Positions 7,701 to 14,802 of a stretch of DNA of 33,544 nt are shown here, one piece after another. Below the pieces are notes generated by a model. The model ran no database searches and was not told the origin of the DNA. It saw nothing but the letters and a program-made list of their open reading frames with translations. Position numbers and translations under genes: made by a program. Origin of the DNA: Streptomyces sp. SBT349 (lineage in GTDB: Bacteria > Actinomycetota > Actinomycetes > Streptomycetales > Streptomycetaceae). Every line of letters starts with the position of its first letter. Position 1 is the first letter of the stretch. Location: NCBI RefSeq assembly GCF_001083795.1, contig NZ_LAVK01000036.1, positions 1 to 33,544 of the forward strand. Direction: 5' to 3'.

Positions 7701-8946
7701 GCTGTCCCAGCAGCCCGCGCCGCCGGCGCCCGGCGCCCCCACCATCCCGCCCACCTATCCGCCCTACGCGCCGCTGTCCGCGCAACCGGCGGGAGCGGCG
7801 TCCGGGGCGCCGTCGGGCGGCATGGCCGGGACGCCCGGGTCCGGCGGTCAAGGGCCCTGGGGGATAGGGGAGTCGGGGCAGGCGACCCCGCCGGGCCTCT
7901 CGTCCGTTCCCACGGCGCCGCCCTCGCGGACGACGCGGCGCGGGGCGGTCGCCGCGGCGGTGGCCGCCGGGGCGGTGGCGACGGCCGTCATCGCGACGCT
8001 GATCGTGATGAACATGGGCGGGGGCGACGAGAACGAGCAGGCGGGCGACTCCGACGGCGGCACGACCGCGGGCGCGGCGGAGGGCGCCGAGGGAGGCTCG
8101 GGCGAGGACGCGGCCGGAGGCTCCGGCGAGGGTGCCGAGGGCGGCACCGGGGCCATCGACCCCGACGCGCCGCTGGCCGACCTCGTTCCGCAGGCGGTGC
8201 GGGACGCGGGCACGATCACCGTCCACGCCTCGACGCAGGCCGACCCGGTCCTCTTCGTCGAGGACGGCGACAGCACCCTCGTCGGCTTCGAGATCGACCT
8301 CGTCCGGGAGATCGGCGAGCTGCTCGGGGTGGAGATGACCTTCTCGGAGACCAGCGAGACGGAGGCCGCCGCCGAGGCGGCCGTCCGGGAGGGCGAGGAG
8401 GTCGCCGCGCACATCGCCGTGGCCGGGTTCTCCGACGACTCCTCCAGCCGTCACGAGCTGGGCGTGGACTTCGTCAACCACTTCGGGGACGGCCTGGGCG
8501 TGATGAGCCTCGACGAGGAGAACACGGGCGACCTGGCCGAGCTGTGCGGTCTGACGGTCACCACCTACGCGGACGAGTTCATGGAGGAGCGGGTGCGGTC
8601 CAACACCGAGGACTGCCCCGACCCGGTCGAGATCATGCCCTTCGGCAGCCGCGACGACATGGCGGAGGCGATCCGCACGGGAGAGGCCGACGCGGCGCTG
8701 CTGCTCTACTCCCAGGCGGCCTACTACGCGGGCGAGCACCCGGAGTTCGGGCTGAACGTCAGGATGGACAGCGCGGAGCGCGGCCCGCGCGGCATCGCCG
8801 TGCCCAGCGGGCAGGACGAGCTGCGCGACGCCATCCGCGAGGCGCTCGGCGCCCTGCTGGAGGACGGCACCTACGGGGAACTGATCGAACGGTGGCACAT
8901 ACCCGACGCCGCCGTCGACACGGCGGAGGTCAACGTGGGCGGGTGA
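6796..8946 (+). CDS. Membrane Ser/Thr protein kinase with extracellular solute-binding (SBP family 3) domain, copy 2
   Basis: 716 residues, tandem paralogue of the preceding gene. GTG at 6796 with GAAGGAG at 6782-6788 as ribosome-binding site. The kinase domain is at the same residue numbers (Lys43, HRDLKPSN 136-143, DFG 155-157) and by eye about five of six residues are identical to copy 1. One membrane helix lies at about 384-404, then an acidic/Gly spacer longer than in copy 1. The binding-protein-like ectodomain has clearly diverged but keeps GFEIDLVREIGELLGV, VDFVNHFGDG, the Cys pair (LCGL and EDC), EADAALLLYSQAA and DGTYGELIERW. The pattern of conserved kinase and diverged sensor suggests duplication followed by a change in ligand specificity, perhaps with shared substrates or heterodimerisation. 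This last point is inference. Confidence 0.93.
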   Translation: MEDLRPGDPSAIGPYRLLARLGAGGMGQVFLGRSPSGRMVAVKVVQRELAEDPEFRRRFRAEAEAARRVSGPWTAPVLDSDTESAFPWIATGYVVGPPLREVVDVLHGPLPENSVWALALGLAEALKEIHASGLIHRDLKPSNVMVTLEGPKVIDFGIARAVDASMVTRTGAMVGSPGYSSPEQIRGEAMSGAADVFALGAVLAFAATGRDPFSGDGAQLHTVLYRVMNEKPELGPPEGPLRGGLRELAERCMAKNPGARPGVEEVSALATVGAGTEFWLPPGLTARLGRDAADLLAFDGPGLSQQPAPPAPGAPTIPPTYPPYAPLSAQPAGAASGAPSGGMAGTPGSGGQGPWGIGESGQATPPGLSSVPTAPPSRTTRRGAVAAAVAAGAVATAVIATLIVMNMGGGDENEQAGDSDGGTTAGAAEGAEGGSGEDAAGGSGEGAEGGTGAIDPDAPLADLVPQAVRDAGTITVHASTQADPVLFVEDGDSTLVGFEIDLVREIGELLGVEMTFSETSETEAAAEAAVREGEEVAAHIAVAGFSDDSSSRHELGVDFVNHFGDGLGVMSLDEENTGDLAELCGLTVTTYADEFMEERVRSNTEDCPDPVEIMPFGSRDDMAEAIRTGEADAALLLYSQAAYYAGEHPEFGLNVRMDSAERGPRGIAVPSGQDELRDAIREALGALLEDGTYGELIERWHIPDAAVDTAEVNVGG

Positions 8947-8977
8947 GAGGGCCCCGCGTGCTGTCAGTGGCCCGTCC

Positions 8978-8983
8978 TAGCCT
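8978..8983 (+). promoter_or_regulatory. Putative -10 box of a leaderless start (alpha/beta hydrolase)
   Basis: TAGCCT followed by exactly six bases and then the ATG at 8990, and no ribosome-binding site. This is the actinobacterial leaderless pattern (TANNNT, then transcription starting at the start codon). The same hexamer at the same distance precedes serS in this window, which strengthens the reading. Confidence 0.4.
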
Positions 8984-8989
8984 CGGGCC

Positions 8990-9700
8990 ATGAACATCAT
9001 CCTGATCCCCGGCCTCTGGCTCGACGGCTCGTCGTGGGACGAGGTCGTTCCCGCCCTCCGGGAGGCGGGGCACCGCACGCTCCCGCTGACGCTGCCCGGC
9101 ATGGAGACGCGGGCCGCCGACCGCTCCGCCATCACCCTGCGCCACCACGTCGAGGCGGCCGTGGAGGTGATCGACTCCCTCGGCCCGGCCGAGGGCGGGA
9201 TCGTGCTCGTCGGGCACTCCGGCGGCGGCGCCATCGCCCATGGCGCGGTCGACGCGCGGCCCGACCGGATCGCCCGCGCCGTCTACGTCGACAGCTGGCC
9301 CCTCGGCGACGGCGGCGTCATCAACGCCGGGTTCCCCTCGGAGAACGGCGAGGTCCCGCTGCCGGACTGGTCGCTGTTCGACGAGGAGGAGCTGGTCGAC
9401 CTGGACGACGGGCTGCGGGCGGCGTTCCGCGAGCGCGCGATCCCGTCCCCCGTGCGTGTCGCGAGCGACCCGCAGCGGCTCACCGACGAGCGCCGCTACG
9501 ACGTGCCCGCCACCGTGATCGCCTGCGCGTTCCCCGGCGCGACGCTCAGGGAGTGGATGGCCCGGGGCGAGCCGAGCCTGAAGGAGCTCGCGAGGATCCG
9601 CGACGTCGCGTATGTCGACCTGCCCACCGGCCACTGGCCCCAGTTCACCCGGCCCGGGGACCTGGCGCGGGCGATCCTCGACGCCATCGGCCCGGCCTGA
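8990..9700 (+). CDS. Alpha/beta-fold hydrolase
   Basis: 236 residues, no signal peptide, so cytoplasmic. Begins with the strand and oxyanion region IILIPGLWLDGSSW (3-16). The nucleophile elbow GHSGGG has Ser77, and the likely catalytic His is H215 in PTGHWPQF. The lid region is small. The family is alpha/beta hydrolase of the esterase/salicylate-esterase-like kind; the true substrate cannot be told from sequence. ATG at 8990 is only 43 bp after the second kinase but appears to have its own leaderless promoter. Function beyond a serine hydrolase is not claimed. Confidence 0.88.
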   Translation: MNIILIPGLWLDGSSWDEVVPALREAGHRTLPLTLPGMETRAADRSAITLRHHVEAAVEVIDSLGPAEGGIVLVGHSGGGAIAHGAVDARPDRIARAVYVDSWPLGDGGVINAGFPSENGEVPLPDWSLFDEEELVDLDDGLRAAFRERAIPSPVRVASDPQRLTDERRYDVPATVIACAFPGATLREWMARGEPSLKELARIRDVAYVDLPTGHWPQFTRPGDLARAILDAIGPA

Positions 9701-9740
9701 GCGTCACGGCGGCGGCGGGTGCGCGGGCCTCGTCTCGCAC

Positions 9741-9854
9741 ATGCGGTGGGTCGAGCACTGTTGGTTCGAGCTCATGCTGATGGGGCGGCCCGCCGAGGGA
9801 CCGCAGTCCGACGAGGGGCCCGAAACTGAAGCCGCCCCACCCACCAACCCCTAG
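9741..9854 (+). CDS. Possible small protein, 37 aa, Trp/Pro/acidic
   Basis: ATG at 9741, stop TAG at 9852-9854. The peptide starts MRWVEHCWFELMLMGRP and ends in an acidic Pro/Ala tail (GPETEAAPPTNP). About 30 of 36 sense codons end in G or C, which is coding-like, and it fills the otherwise empty gap after the hydrolase. It has one Cys and three Trp-type aromatics in the first ten residues. Its stop overlaps the stop of the convergent HAD gene through a shared CTAG. There is no clear ribosome-binding site. It may be real (small regulatory or membrane-surface peptide) or a chance GC-rich frame; I recognise no family. Confidence 0.35.
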   Translation: MRWVEHCWFELMLMGRPAEGPQSDEGPETEAAPPTNP

Positions 9855-10705
9855 GTCGCCGGATCGGCGGCGCTGAGGAGGCGTTCGAGGATCACGGCGA
9901 TGCCGTCGTCGTCGTTGCCCGCCGTGATCTCGTCCGCCACGGCGCGGACGTCGGCGTGGGCGCCCGCCATCGCGACGCCGTGGGCGGCCCACGACAACAT
10001 GGCGATGTCGTTGGGCATGTCGCCGAAGGCGATCGTCTCGGCGGCCGTGACGCCGAGACGGCGGGCGGCCAGGGAGAGGCCGGTGGCCTTGGTCAGGCCC
10101 AGCGGCAGCACCTCCACCAGGCCCAGGCCCGAGACGACGATGTTCACCAGGTCGCCCACGGCGGCCCGCGCCGCGTCGGCCAGGTCGTCGTCGGCCATGC
10201 CCGGGAGGTGGATGTACAGCTTGATGATCGGCTCGGCGAACAGGGCGCTGCGGTCGGGGGCGTCGGCGGGGTACGGATTGGCCTCGCCGCTGAATCCGCT
10301 GCCGACCGCCGGGCGGAACCGTCCGTCCATCATCACGTCCCCGTCGAGCCCATCGCGGTTGGCCGCCAGCGCGATGGGCCCGACCACCTTCTCCAGCCGT
10401 TCGACCACGGCGCGGGCGAGCGCCCGGTCGAGTGTCACGGAGGTCAGCAGCCGGTGCTCGCCCGCGTGGTAGAGCTGTGCGCCCTGCCCGCAGACGGCGA
10501 GCCCTCGGTACCCGAGGTCGTCGAGGATGTGCCGCGTCCACGCGACGCTGCGGCCGGTGGCCACGATGTGCTCGGCCCCCGCCGCCTGCGCCGCGATCAG
10601 CGCGTCCCGCGTCCGCTGCGAGATGGTCTCGTCGCGCCGCAGCAGCGTTCCGTCCAGGTCGGTCGCGATCAAGCGGTACGGGAACCGCTGCACAAGGCTG
10701 GTCAC
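9851..10705 (-). CDS. HAD-superfamily hydrolase, Cof/IIB type
   Basis: 284 residues. Motif I DLDGTLL with nucleophile Asp16 and acid Asp18; motif II within IVATGRS; motif III Lys in GLTKATGLSLA; motif IV GDMPNDIAML. The large C2B cap between motifs II and III places it in the Cof-type sugar-phosphate/nucleotide phosphatases (class IIB), cytoplasmic, Mg2+-dependent. The substrate cannot be predicted. It lies 41 bp downstream of serS on the same strand and is probably co-transcribed with it, an arrangement that could suit removal of a phosphorylated metabolite, though this is inference. Its stop codon overlaps the possible small ORF on the other strand. Confidence 0.92.
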   Translation of the reverse strand: MTSLVQRFPYRLIATDLDGTLLRRDETISQRTRDALIAAQAAGAEHIVATGRSVAWTRHILDDLGYRGLAVCGQGAQLYHAGEHRLLTSVTLDRALARAVVERLEKVVGPIALAANRDGLDGDVMMDGRFRPAVGSGFSGEANPYPADAPDRSALFAEPIIKLYIHLPGMADDDLADAARAAVGDLVNIVVSGLGLVEVLPLGLTKATGLSLAARRLGVTAAETIAFGDMPNDIAMLSWAAHGVAMAGAHADVRAVADEITAGNDDDGIAVILERLLSAADPAT

Positions 10706-10746
10706 CCGGCCACCTTACGAGGACCCCGGACGTCGGCGGAACGGGC

Positions 10747-12027
10747 CTACGCCGCGACGGGCGCCAGCTTCTCCCGGCCGCCGAGGTAGGGACGGAGAAC
10801 GTTGGGGACCGTCACGGAGCCGTCCTCGTTCTGGTGGTTCTCCAGCAGCGCCACGATCGTGCGGGGGACCGCGCACAGCGTGCCGTTCAGGGTGGCGAGC
10901 GGGCGGACGCCCGTCTCCTTCCCGCGCATCCGCACCGCGAGGCGGCGCGCCTGGAACTCGCCGCAGTTCGACGTGGACGTCAGCTCGCGGTACTTGCCCT
11001 GGCTCGGGATCCACGCCTCGCAGTCGAACTTCCGCTGCGCCGACGCCCCCAGGTCGCCGCTGGCCACGTCGATCACGCGGAACGGCAGGCCGAGCGAGGT
11101 GAGCCACTGCTTCTCCCACGCGAGCAGCCGGTCGAGTTCCGCCTCCGCGTCCCCGGGCGCCACATAGGAGAACATCTCCACCTTGTCGAACTGGTGGACC
11201 CGGAAGATGCCCCGGGTGTCCTTGCCGTGCGACCCGGCCTCGCGGCGGAAGCACGGCGACAGGCCCGCGTACCGCAGCGGCAGCCGCGCCTCGTCCAGGA
11301 TCTCGTCCATGTGGTAGCCCGCGAGGGCCACTTCCGAGGTGCCGACCAGGTAGAGGTCGTCCTTCTCCAGGTGGTAGACGTCCTGCGCCGCCTGTCCGAG
11401 GAAGCCCGTGCCCTCCATCGCGCGCGGCTTCACCAGCGCGGGCGTGAGCATCGGGACGAAGCCCGCCTCCGTCGCCTGGGCGACCGCCGCGTTGACCAGG
11501 GCCAGTTCCAGCAGCGCGCCGACGCCGGTCAGGTAGTAGAAGCGCGAGCCCGACACCTTCGCGCCGCGCTCGGTGTCGATCGCGCCCAGCAGGGCGCCGA
11601 GCTCCAGGTGGTCCCTGGGCGCGAAGCCCTCCGCGCCGAAGTCGCGGACGGTGCCCAGCGTCTCCAGGACCGCGAAGTCCTCCTCGCCGCCGACCGGGAC
11701 GTCCGGGTGCACCAGGTTCCCCAGCTGGAGGAGGAGGCGCTGCGTCTCGTCGGCGGCCTCGTCCCGCTCCGCGTCGGCGGCCTTGACCTCGGAGGCCAGC
11801 TCGCCCGCGCGGCGCAGCAGCTCGCCCTTCTCGTCGCCCTCGGCGCGCGGGATGCGCTTGCCGAGCTGCTTCTGCTCCGCGCGCAGCGCGTCGAACCGGG
11901 AGCCGGAGGCGCGGCGGCGCTCGTCGGCGGAGAGCAGCGCGTCGACCAGGCCGACGTCCTCTCCACGGGCGCGCTGCGAGACGCGCACTCGGTCGGGGTC
12001 CTCACGAAGCAGACGAAGGTCAATCAC
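10747..12027 (-). CDS. serS: Seryl-tRNA synthetase
   Basis: 426 residues, class II synthetase that charges tRNA-Ser (and serine on tRNA-Sec where present) with ATP. The N-terminal antiparallel coiled-coil arm that grips the tRNA spans about 30-100 and is rich in Arg/Glu/Ala. The catalytic core has TSE at 230-232, motif 2 from F260 ([20 protein letters not shown]) and motif 3 starting [10 protein letters not shown] (381-390) and running to about 416, all complete. GTG start at 12027 with no leader: a TAGCCT box sits six bases upstream, so transcription probably begins at the start codon. Housekeeping gene; the unusual point is the DnaA-box cluster immediately upstream. Confidence 0.98.
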   Translation of the reverse strand: MIDLRLLREDPDRVRVSQRARGEDVGLVDALLSADERRRASGSRFDALRAEQKQLGKRIPRAEGDEKGELLRRAGELASEVKAADAERDEAADETQRLLLQLGNLVHPDVPVGGEEDFAVLETLGTVRDFGAEGFAPRDHLELGALLGAIDTERGAKVSGSRFYYLTGVGALLELALVNAAVAQATEAGFVPMLTPALVKPRAMEGTGFLGQAAQDVYHLEKDDLYLVGTSEVALAGYHMDEILDEARLPLRYAGLSPCFRREAGSHGKDTRGIFRVHQFDKVEMFSYVAPGDAEAELDRLLAWEKQWLTSLGLPFRVIDVASGDLGASAQRKFDCEAWIPSQGKYRELTSTSNCGEFQARRLAVRMRGKETGVRPLATLNGTLCAVPRTIVALLENHQNEDGSVTVPNVLRPYLGGREKLAPVAA

Positions 12028-12033
12028 GCGACC

Positions 12034-12039
12034 AGGCTA
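12034..12039 (-). promoter_or_regulatory. Putative -10 box of leaderless serS promoter
   Basis: On the - strand, TAGCCT is followed by GGTCGC and then the serS GTG. Six-base spacing and the absence of a ribosome-binding site fit a leaderless mRNA. No good -35 is visible, as is common for this promoter type. Confidence 0.45.
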
Positions 12040-12119
12040 CCGGCGGAAGTGTCCCTCGATACACCGAGTTCAATTTGATCCGTTTTGGCCGTGAATTGGG
12101 TGAAAAGGGCGATGAGGGG

Positions 12120-12430
12120 AAATCCACAGGTCAGAGAGTTGCCCACAGAGTTTTCCACAGATCCGGGGGGACCTGTGGATGAAGCGGGGAAAGTCGTGCC
12201 CCCTGTCCGGGTGCGGCACAGAATTCCCCGCTCAAACCCTGCTTACACCCTCTTCCGGGGGAAAATGGCTCACACTCGGGAGGTACCCCGTGCGATTGCG
12301 GTGACGAATGCGGATCCGCACCCTGTGGATCACTTCGCGGCCCGAGTGGGCATATGTCGACTCTGTCCGGTTCGCCGTGTCGACTTATGCACAGCCACAG
12401 AGGGTGCCCTGTGGATAACTCCGTGGACAA
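12120..12430. promoter_or_regulatory. Cluster of eight DnaA-box-like sites between pheA and serS
   Basis: Compared with the Streptomyces DnaA box TTGTCCACA (or TTATCCACA), I read these 9-mers. Left group: 12120-12128 AAATCCACA (+), 12139-12147 TTGCCCACA (+), 12151-12159 TTTTCCACA (+), 12174-12182 TCATCCACA (-). Right group: 12324-12332 TGATCCACA (-), 12385-12393 TTATGCACA (+), 12410-12418 TTATCCACA (-, perfect), 12422-12430 TTGTCCACG (-). Seven of the eight have at most one mismatch; the first has two. The 455-bp gap contains no gene, and its left part is visibly less GC-rich than the surroundings. Known biology: S. coelicolor has DnaA-box clusters outside oriC, including the high-affinity cluster D78, whose removal raises replication frequency. 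The position here, near serS/pheA, suggests the equivalent locus. The serS promoter lies outside the cluster. Confidence 0.8.
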
Positions 12431-12482
12431 CCCCCAGGTCGTCCCCCCGCCGCCCGCGGGACACGCCGCGGCAACCTGCCCG

Positions 12483-13454
12483 TCACCGGTGCGACGGCCT
12501 CGCGCCGTTCCCCCCGCCGTTCCCCTCGGTCCTCCCGTCGAGGCACCGCGTCAGCCAGTCCGCCGCCGTCAGGAAGTCCGCGTCCGTCGTCCCCGCGACC
12601 ACCGTCGGCTCCACATGGTCGGCGCGCGGGTACGAGCCGAGGTACCGCACATCCGAGCAGAGCCGCTTCAGCCCCATCAGCGCCTCCCCCACCCGCCGTT
12701 CCGAGACATGGCCCTCGCAGTCGAGCGAGAAGCAGTACTGCCCGATCCCCTTGCCCGTCGGCCGCGACTCGATCCGCACCAGGTTCACGCCGCAGGTCAT
12801 GTACTCCTGGAGGACCTCCAGCAGCGCGCCCGGGTGGTCCGCGCGCAGCCACAGCACCACCGACGTCTTGTCCGCGCCGGTCGGCGCCGCGGGCCTGGCC
12901 GGGCGGCCCACCAGCACGAAGCGGGTGGTGGCGTTGTGCGCGTCGTGGATGTCGGTCACCAGCGGTTCGAGCCCGTACGTCGGCGCCGCGAACTCACCCG
13001 CGAACGCCGCGTCGAAGCGCCCCTCCTGCACCAGCCGCGCCCCGTCCGCGTTGGACGCGGCCGACTCCCACTGCGCCTCCGGCAGGAAACGCGACAGCCA
13101 CCCCCGCACCTGCGGCTGGGCCACCGGGTGGCCGGTCACCGTCTTGATGTTCTCGATCTCCGTGCCGGGCCGCACCAGCAGCGCGAACGCGATCGGCAGG
13201 TGCACCTCGCGGTAGATCATCAGCGGCTCGCCCGAGGCCAGCTCGTCCACGGTGGCGGAGACGCCGCCCTCCACGGAGTTCTCGATCGGCACCAGCGCGC
13301 CGGCCGCCTCGCCCGAGCGCACCGCGTCCAGCGCGGCGGGCACCGAGATCATCGGCACCAGCTCGCGGGTCGCCGCCTCGGGGAGCGTGCGGAGCGCCGC
13401 TTCGGTGAAGGTGCCCTCGGGGCCGAGATACGTATAACGGCTCGCAGCTGTCAT
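12483..13454 (-). CDS. pheA: Prephenate dehydratase
   Basis: 323 residues; converts prephenate to phenylpyruvate in phenylalanine synthesis, cytoplasmic. N-terminal catalytic domain (about 6-185): YLGPEGTFTEAA, PIENSVEGGV (57-64 region) and the diagnostic NATTRF (174-179), whose Thr is catalytic. C-terminal ACT domain (about 197-280) with GALLEVL (209-215) and ESRP (229-232), the phenylalanine-binding feedback site. The monofunctional PDT+ACT layout is normal for actinobacteria. ATG at 13454, preceded by TACCGT at six bases, indicating a leaderless transcript. A hydrophilic C-terminal tail rich in Gly/Asn/Arg follows the ACT domain. Confidence 0.97.
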   Translation of the reverse strand: MTAASRYTYLGPEGTFTEAALRTLPEAATRELVPMISVPAALDAVRSGEAAGALVPIENSVEGGVSATVDELASGEPLMIYREVHLPIAFALLVRPGTEIENIKTVTGHPVAQPQVRGWLSRFLPEAQWESAASNADGARLVQEGRFDAAFAGEFAAPTYGLEPLVTDIHDAHNATTRFVLVGRPARPAAPTGADKTSVVLWLRADHPGALLEVLQEYMTCGVNLVRIESRPTGKGIGQYCFSLDCEGHVSERRVGEALMGLKRLCSDVRYLGSYPRADHVEPTVVAGTTDADFLTAADWLTRCLDGRTEGNGGGNGARPSHR

Positions 13455-13460
13455 GACGCA

Positions 13461-13466
13461 ACGGTA
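13461..13466 (-). promoter_or_regulatory. Putative -10 box of leaderless pheA promoter
   Basis: TACCGT (fits TANNNT) on the - strand, six bases before the pheA ATG, with no ribosome-binding site between them. Confidence 0.35.
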
Positions 13467-13551
13467 GCCCCGCCGGTGGTCACATCCCGCTCCGTCTCAG
13501 CCTCCGAACGGTCACGTCCCCCCGGCCCGCTCCCCCGGCGTCGGCTCCGCG

Positions 13552-14778
13552 TCAGCCCTCCAGCAGGGCCTGGCCCACGTACTCGCCCTCCGCCGCCCCG
13601 CCGGGCACCGCGAACAGGGCGCTCGCCTCGTGGCGGATGAACTCCGAGAGCGCGTCCCCCCGGTCCAGCTTCCGCTGCACCGTCACGAAGCCGCGCGACG
13701 GATCCGCCTGCCAGGCCAGGAACAGCAGCCCCGCGTCCGGCGCCCCGTCCTCGCGGAAGCCGTCGTGGTAGGAGAACGGGCGGCGCAGCATCGCGGCCCC
13801 GCCGTTCGTGTCGGGGGCCGTGACGCGGATGTGCGCGTCGGCCGCGACGACCGCGCTGCCGTCCCCGTTCGTCGCGTCGAGGTCCACGGGCGTCGTCTCC
13901 TCGCCCCCCGTCAGCGGCGCGCCGTCGGACTTGCGGCGCCCTATGACCCGTTCCTGCTCATCGAGCGACCGCGTCTCCCAGTCGTCGAGCAGCATCCGGA
14001 TCCGCCGGACGACGACATACGAGCCGCTGGCCATCCATGTCCCGTCGTCGCCCGGCACGAAGATCCGCCGGTCGAAGTCGGCGTCCGACGGCTGGGGATT
14101 GTTGGTGCCGTCCACCTGGCCCATCAGGTTGCGCGTGGTCATGGGGCGCGCGGTCGCGCCCGGGCTCCGGTTGAAGCCGGACATGTGCCAGCGCACGGCG
14201 GCCGTCTCCGCGCCCGCGCGCTGGAGGGCACGCAGCGCGTTGAACGCCACCAGCCCGTCGTCGGCGCCCACCTGGATCCACAGGTCGCCGTCGGAGCGGG
14301 CCGGGTCGAGCGCGTCCGCGGAGAACCGGGGCAACGGGGCCAGCGCGTCGGGCCGGTCCCCGGTGAGCCCGGTGGCGTCGAAGAAATGGTGGCCGAAGCC
14401 GAAGGTCACCGTCAGCGAGGCGGGCCCGGCGTCCCGCGCCACGCCCGTGTCGGTCTCCGGTGTCCCGCCCGCCATCAGCTCGGCCGCCAGCGTGGACCAC
14501 CGGCGCATCAGCGCGGCGGCCTCACGCCGTCCCGCGCCCGGCGCGAGATCGAAGGCCACCAGGTGCCCCTGCGCCTGCATCGGGGTGGTGATGCCCGGCT
14601 GGTGGGCGCCGAAGAACGGCACCGCGGTGGAGCCGAGCGCGGTGAGCGCGGGCCCGTTGTCGCTCGCCGCCGAGTGGGCGAGGGCCCCGGTGGTGGTGCC
14701 CACCCCGAGCCCGGCGGCCCCGGCGGCGCCCGCGCTGGTGAGCAGGCGGCGGCGGGAGAAGGTGCGTCGTTCAGTCAT
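13552..14778 (-). CDS. dtpA: Tat-exported DyP-type haem peroxidase (DtpA/EfeB-like)
   Basis: 408 residues from the ATG at 14778 (a TTG six bases upstream is possible). The N-terminus has a twin-arginine signal, TFSRRRLLTSAG, then a hydrophobic Ala/Gly stretch, so the folded haem protein should be exported by Tat. DyP signature GQVDG at 220-224 with catalytic Asp223; proximal haem ligand His316 in ADAHIRV; conserved Arg in AMLRRPFSYHDG. In S. lividans the orthologous peroxidase DtpA is needed for maturation of the copper oxidase GlxA and for morphogenesis; E. coli EfeB is a related deferrochelatase. It sits last in a copper-gene cluster, 24 bp after copCD, supporting the DtpA assignment. Confidence 0.93.
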   Translation of the reverse strand: MTERRTFSRRRLLTSAGAAGAAGLGVGTTTGALAHSAASDNGPALTALGSTAVPFFGAHQPGITTPMQAQGHLVAFDLAPGAGRREAAALMRRWSTLAAELMAGGTPETDTGVARDAGPASLTVTFGFGHHFFDATGLTGDRPDALAPLPRFSADALDPARSDGDLWIQVGADDGLVAFNALRALQRAGAETAAVRWHMSGFNRSPGATARPMTTRNLMGQVDGTNNPQPSDADFDRRIFVPGDDGTWMASGSYVVVRRIRMLLDDWETRSLDEQERVIGRRKSDGAPLTGGEETTPVDLDATNGDGSAVVAADAHIRVTAPDTNGGAAMLRRPFSYHDGFREDGAPDAGLLFLAWQADPSRGFVTVQRKLDRGDALSEFIRHEASALFAVPGGAAEGEYVGQALLEG

Positions 14779-14802
14779 CGGCAAGCCATGAGTCGGAGGG
14801 TT

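Noticed and set aside
4648..8898. A 1416-residue open frame opposite the two kinases
   Set aside because: It is antisense to two genes with intact catalytic motifs, and is rich in Arg/His/Gly/Leu with no recognisable domain.
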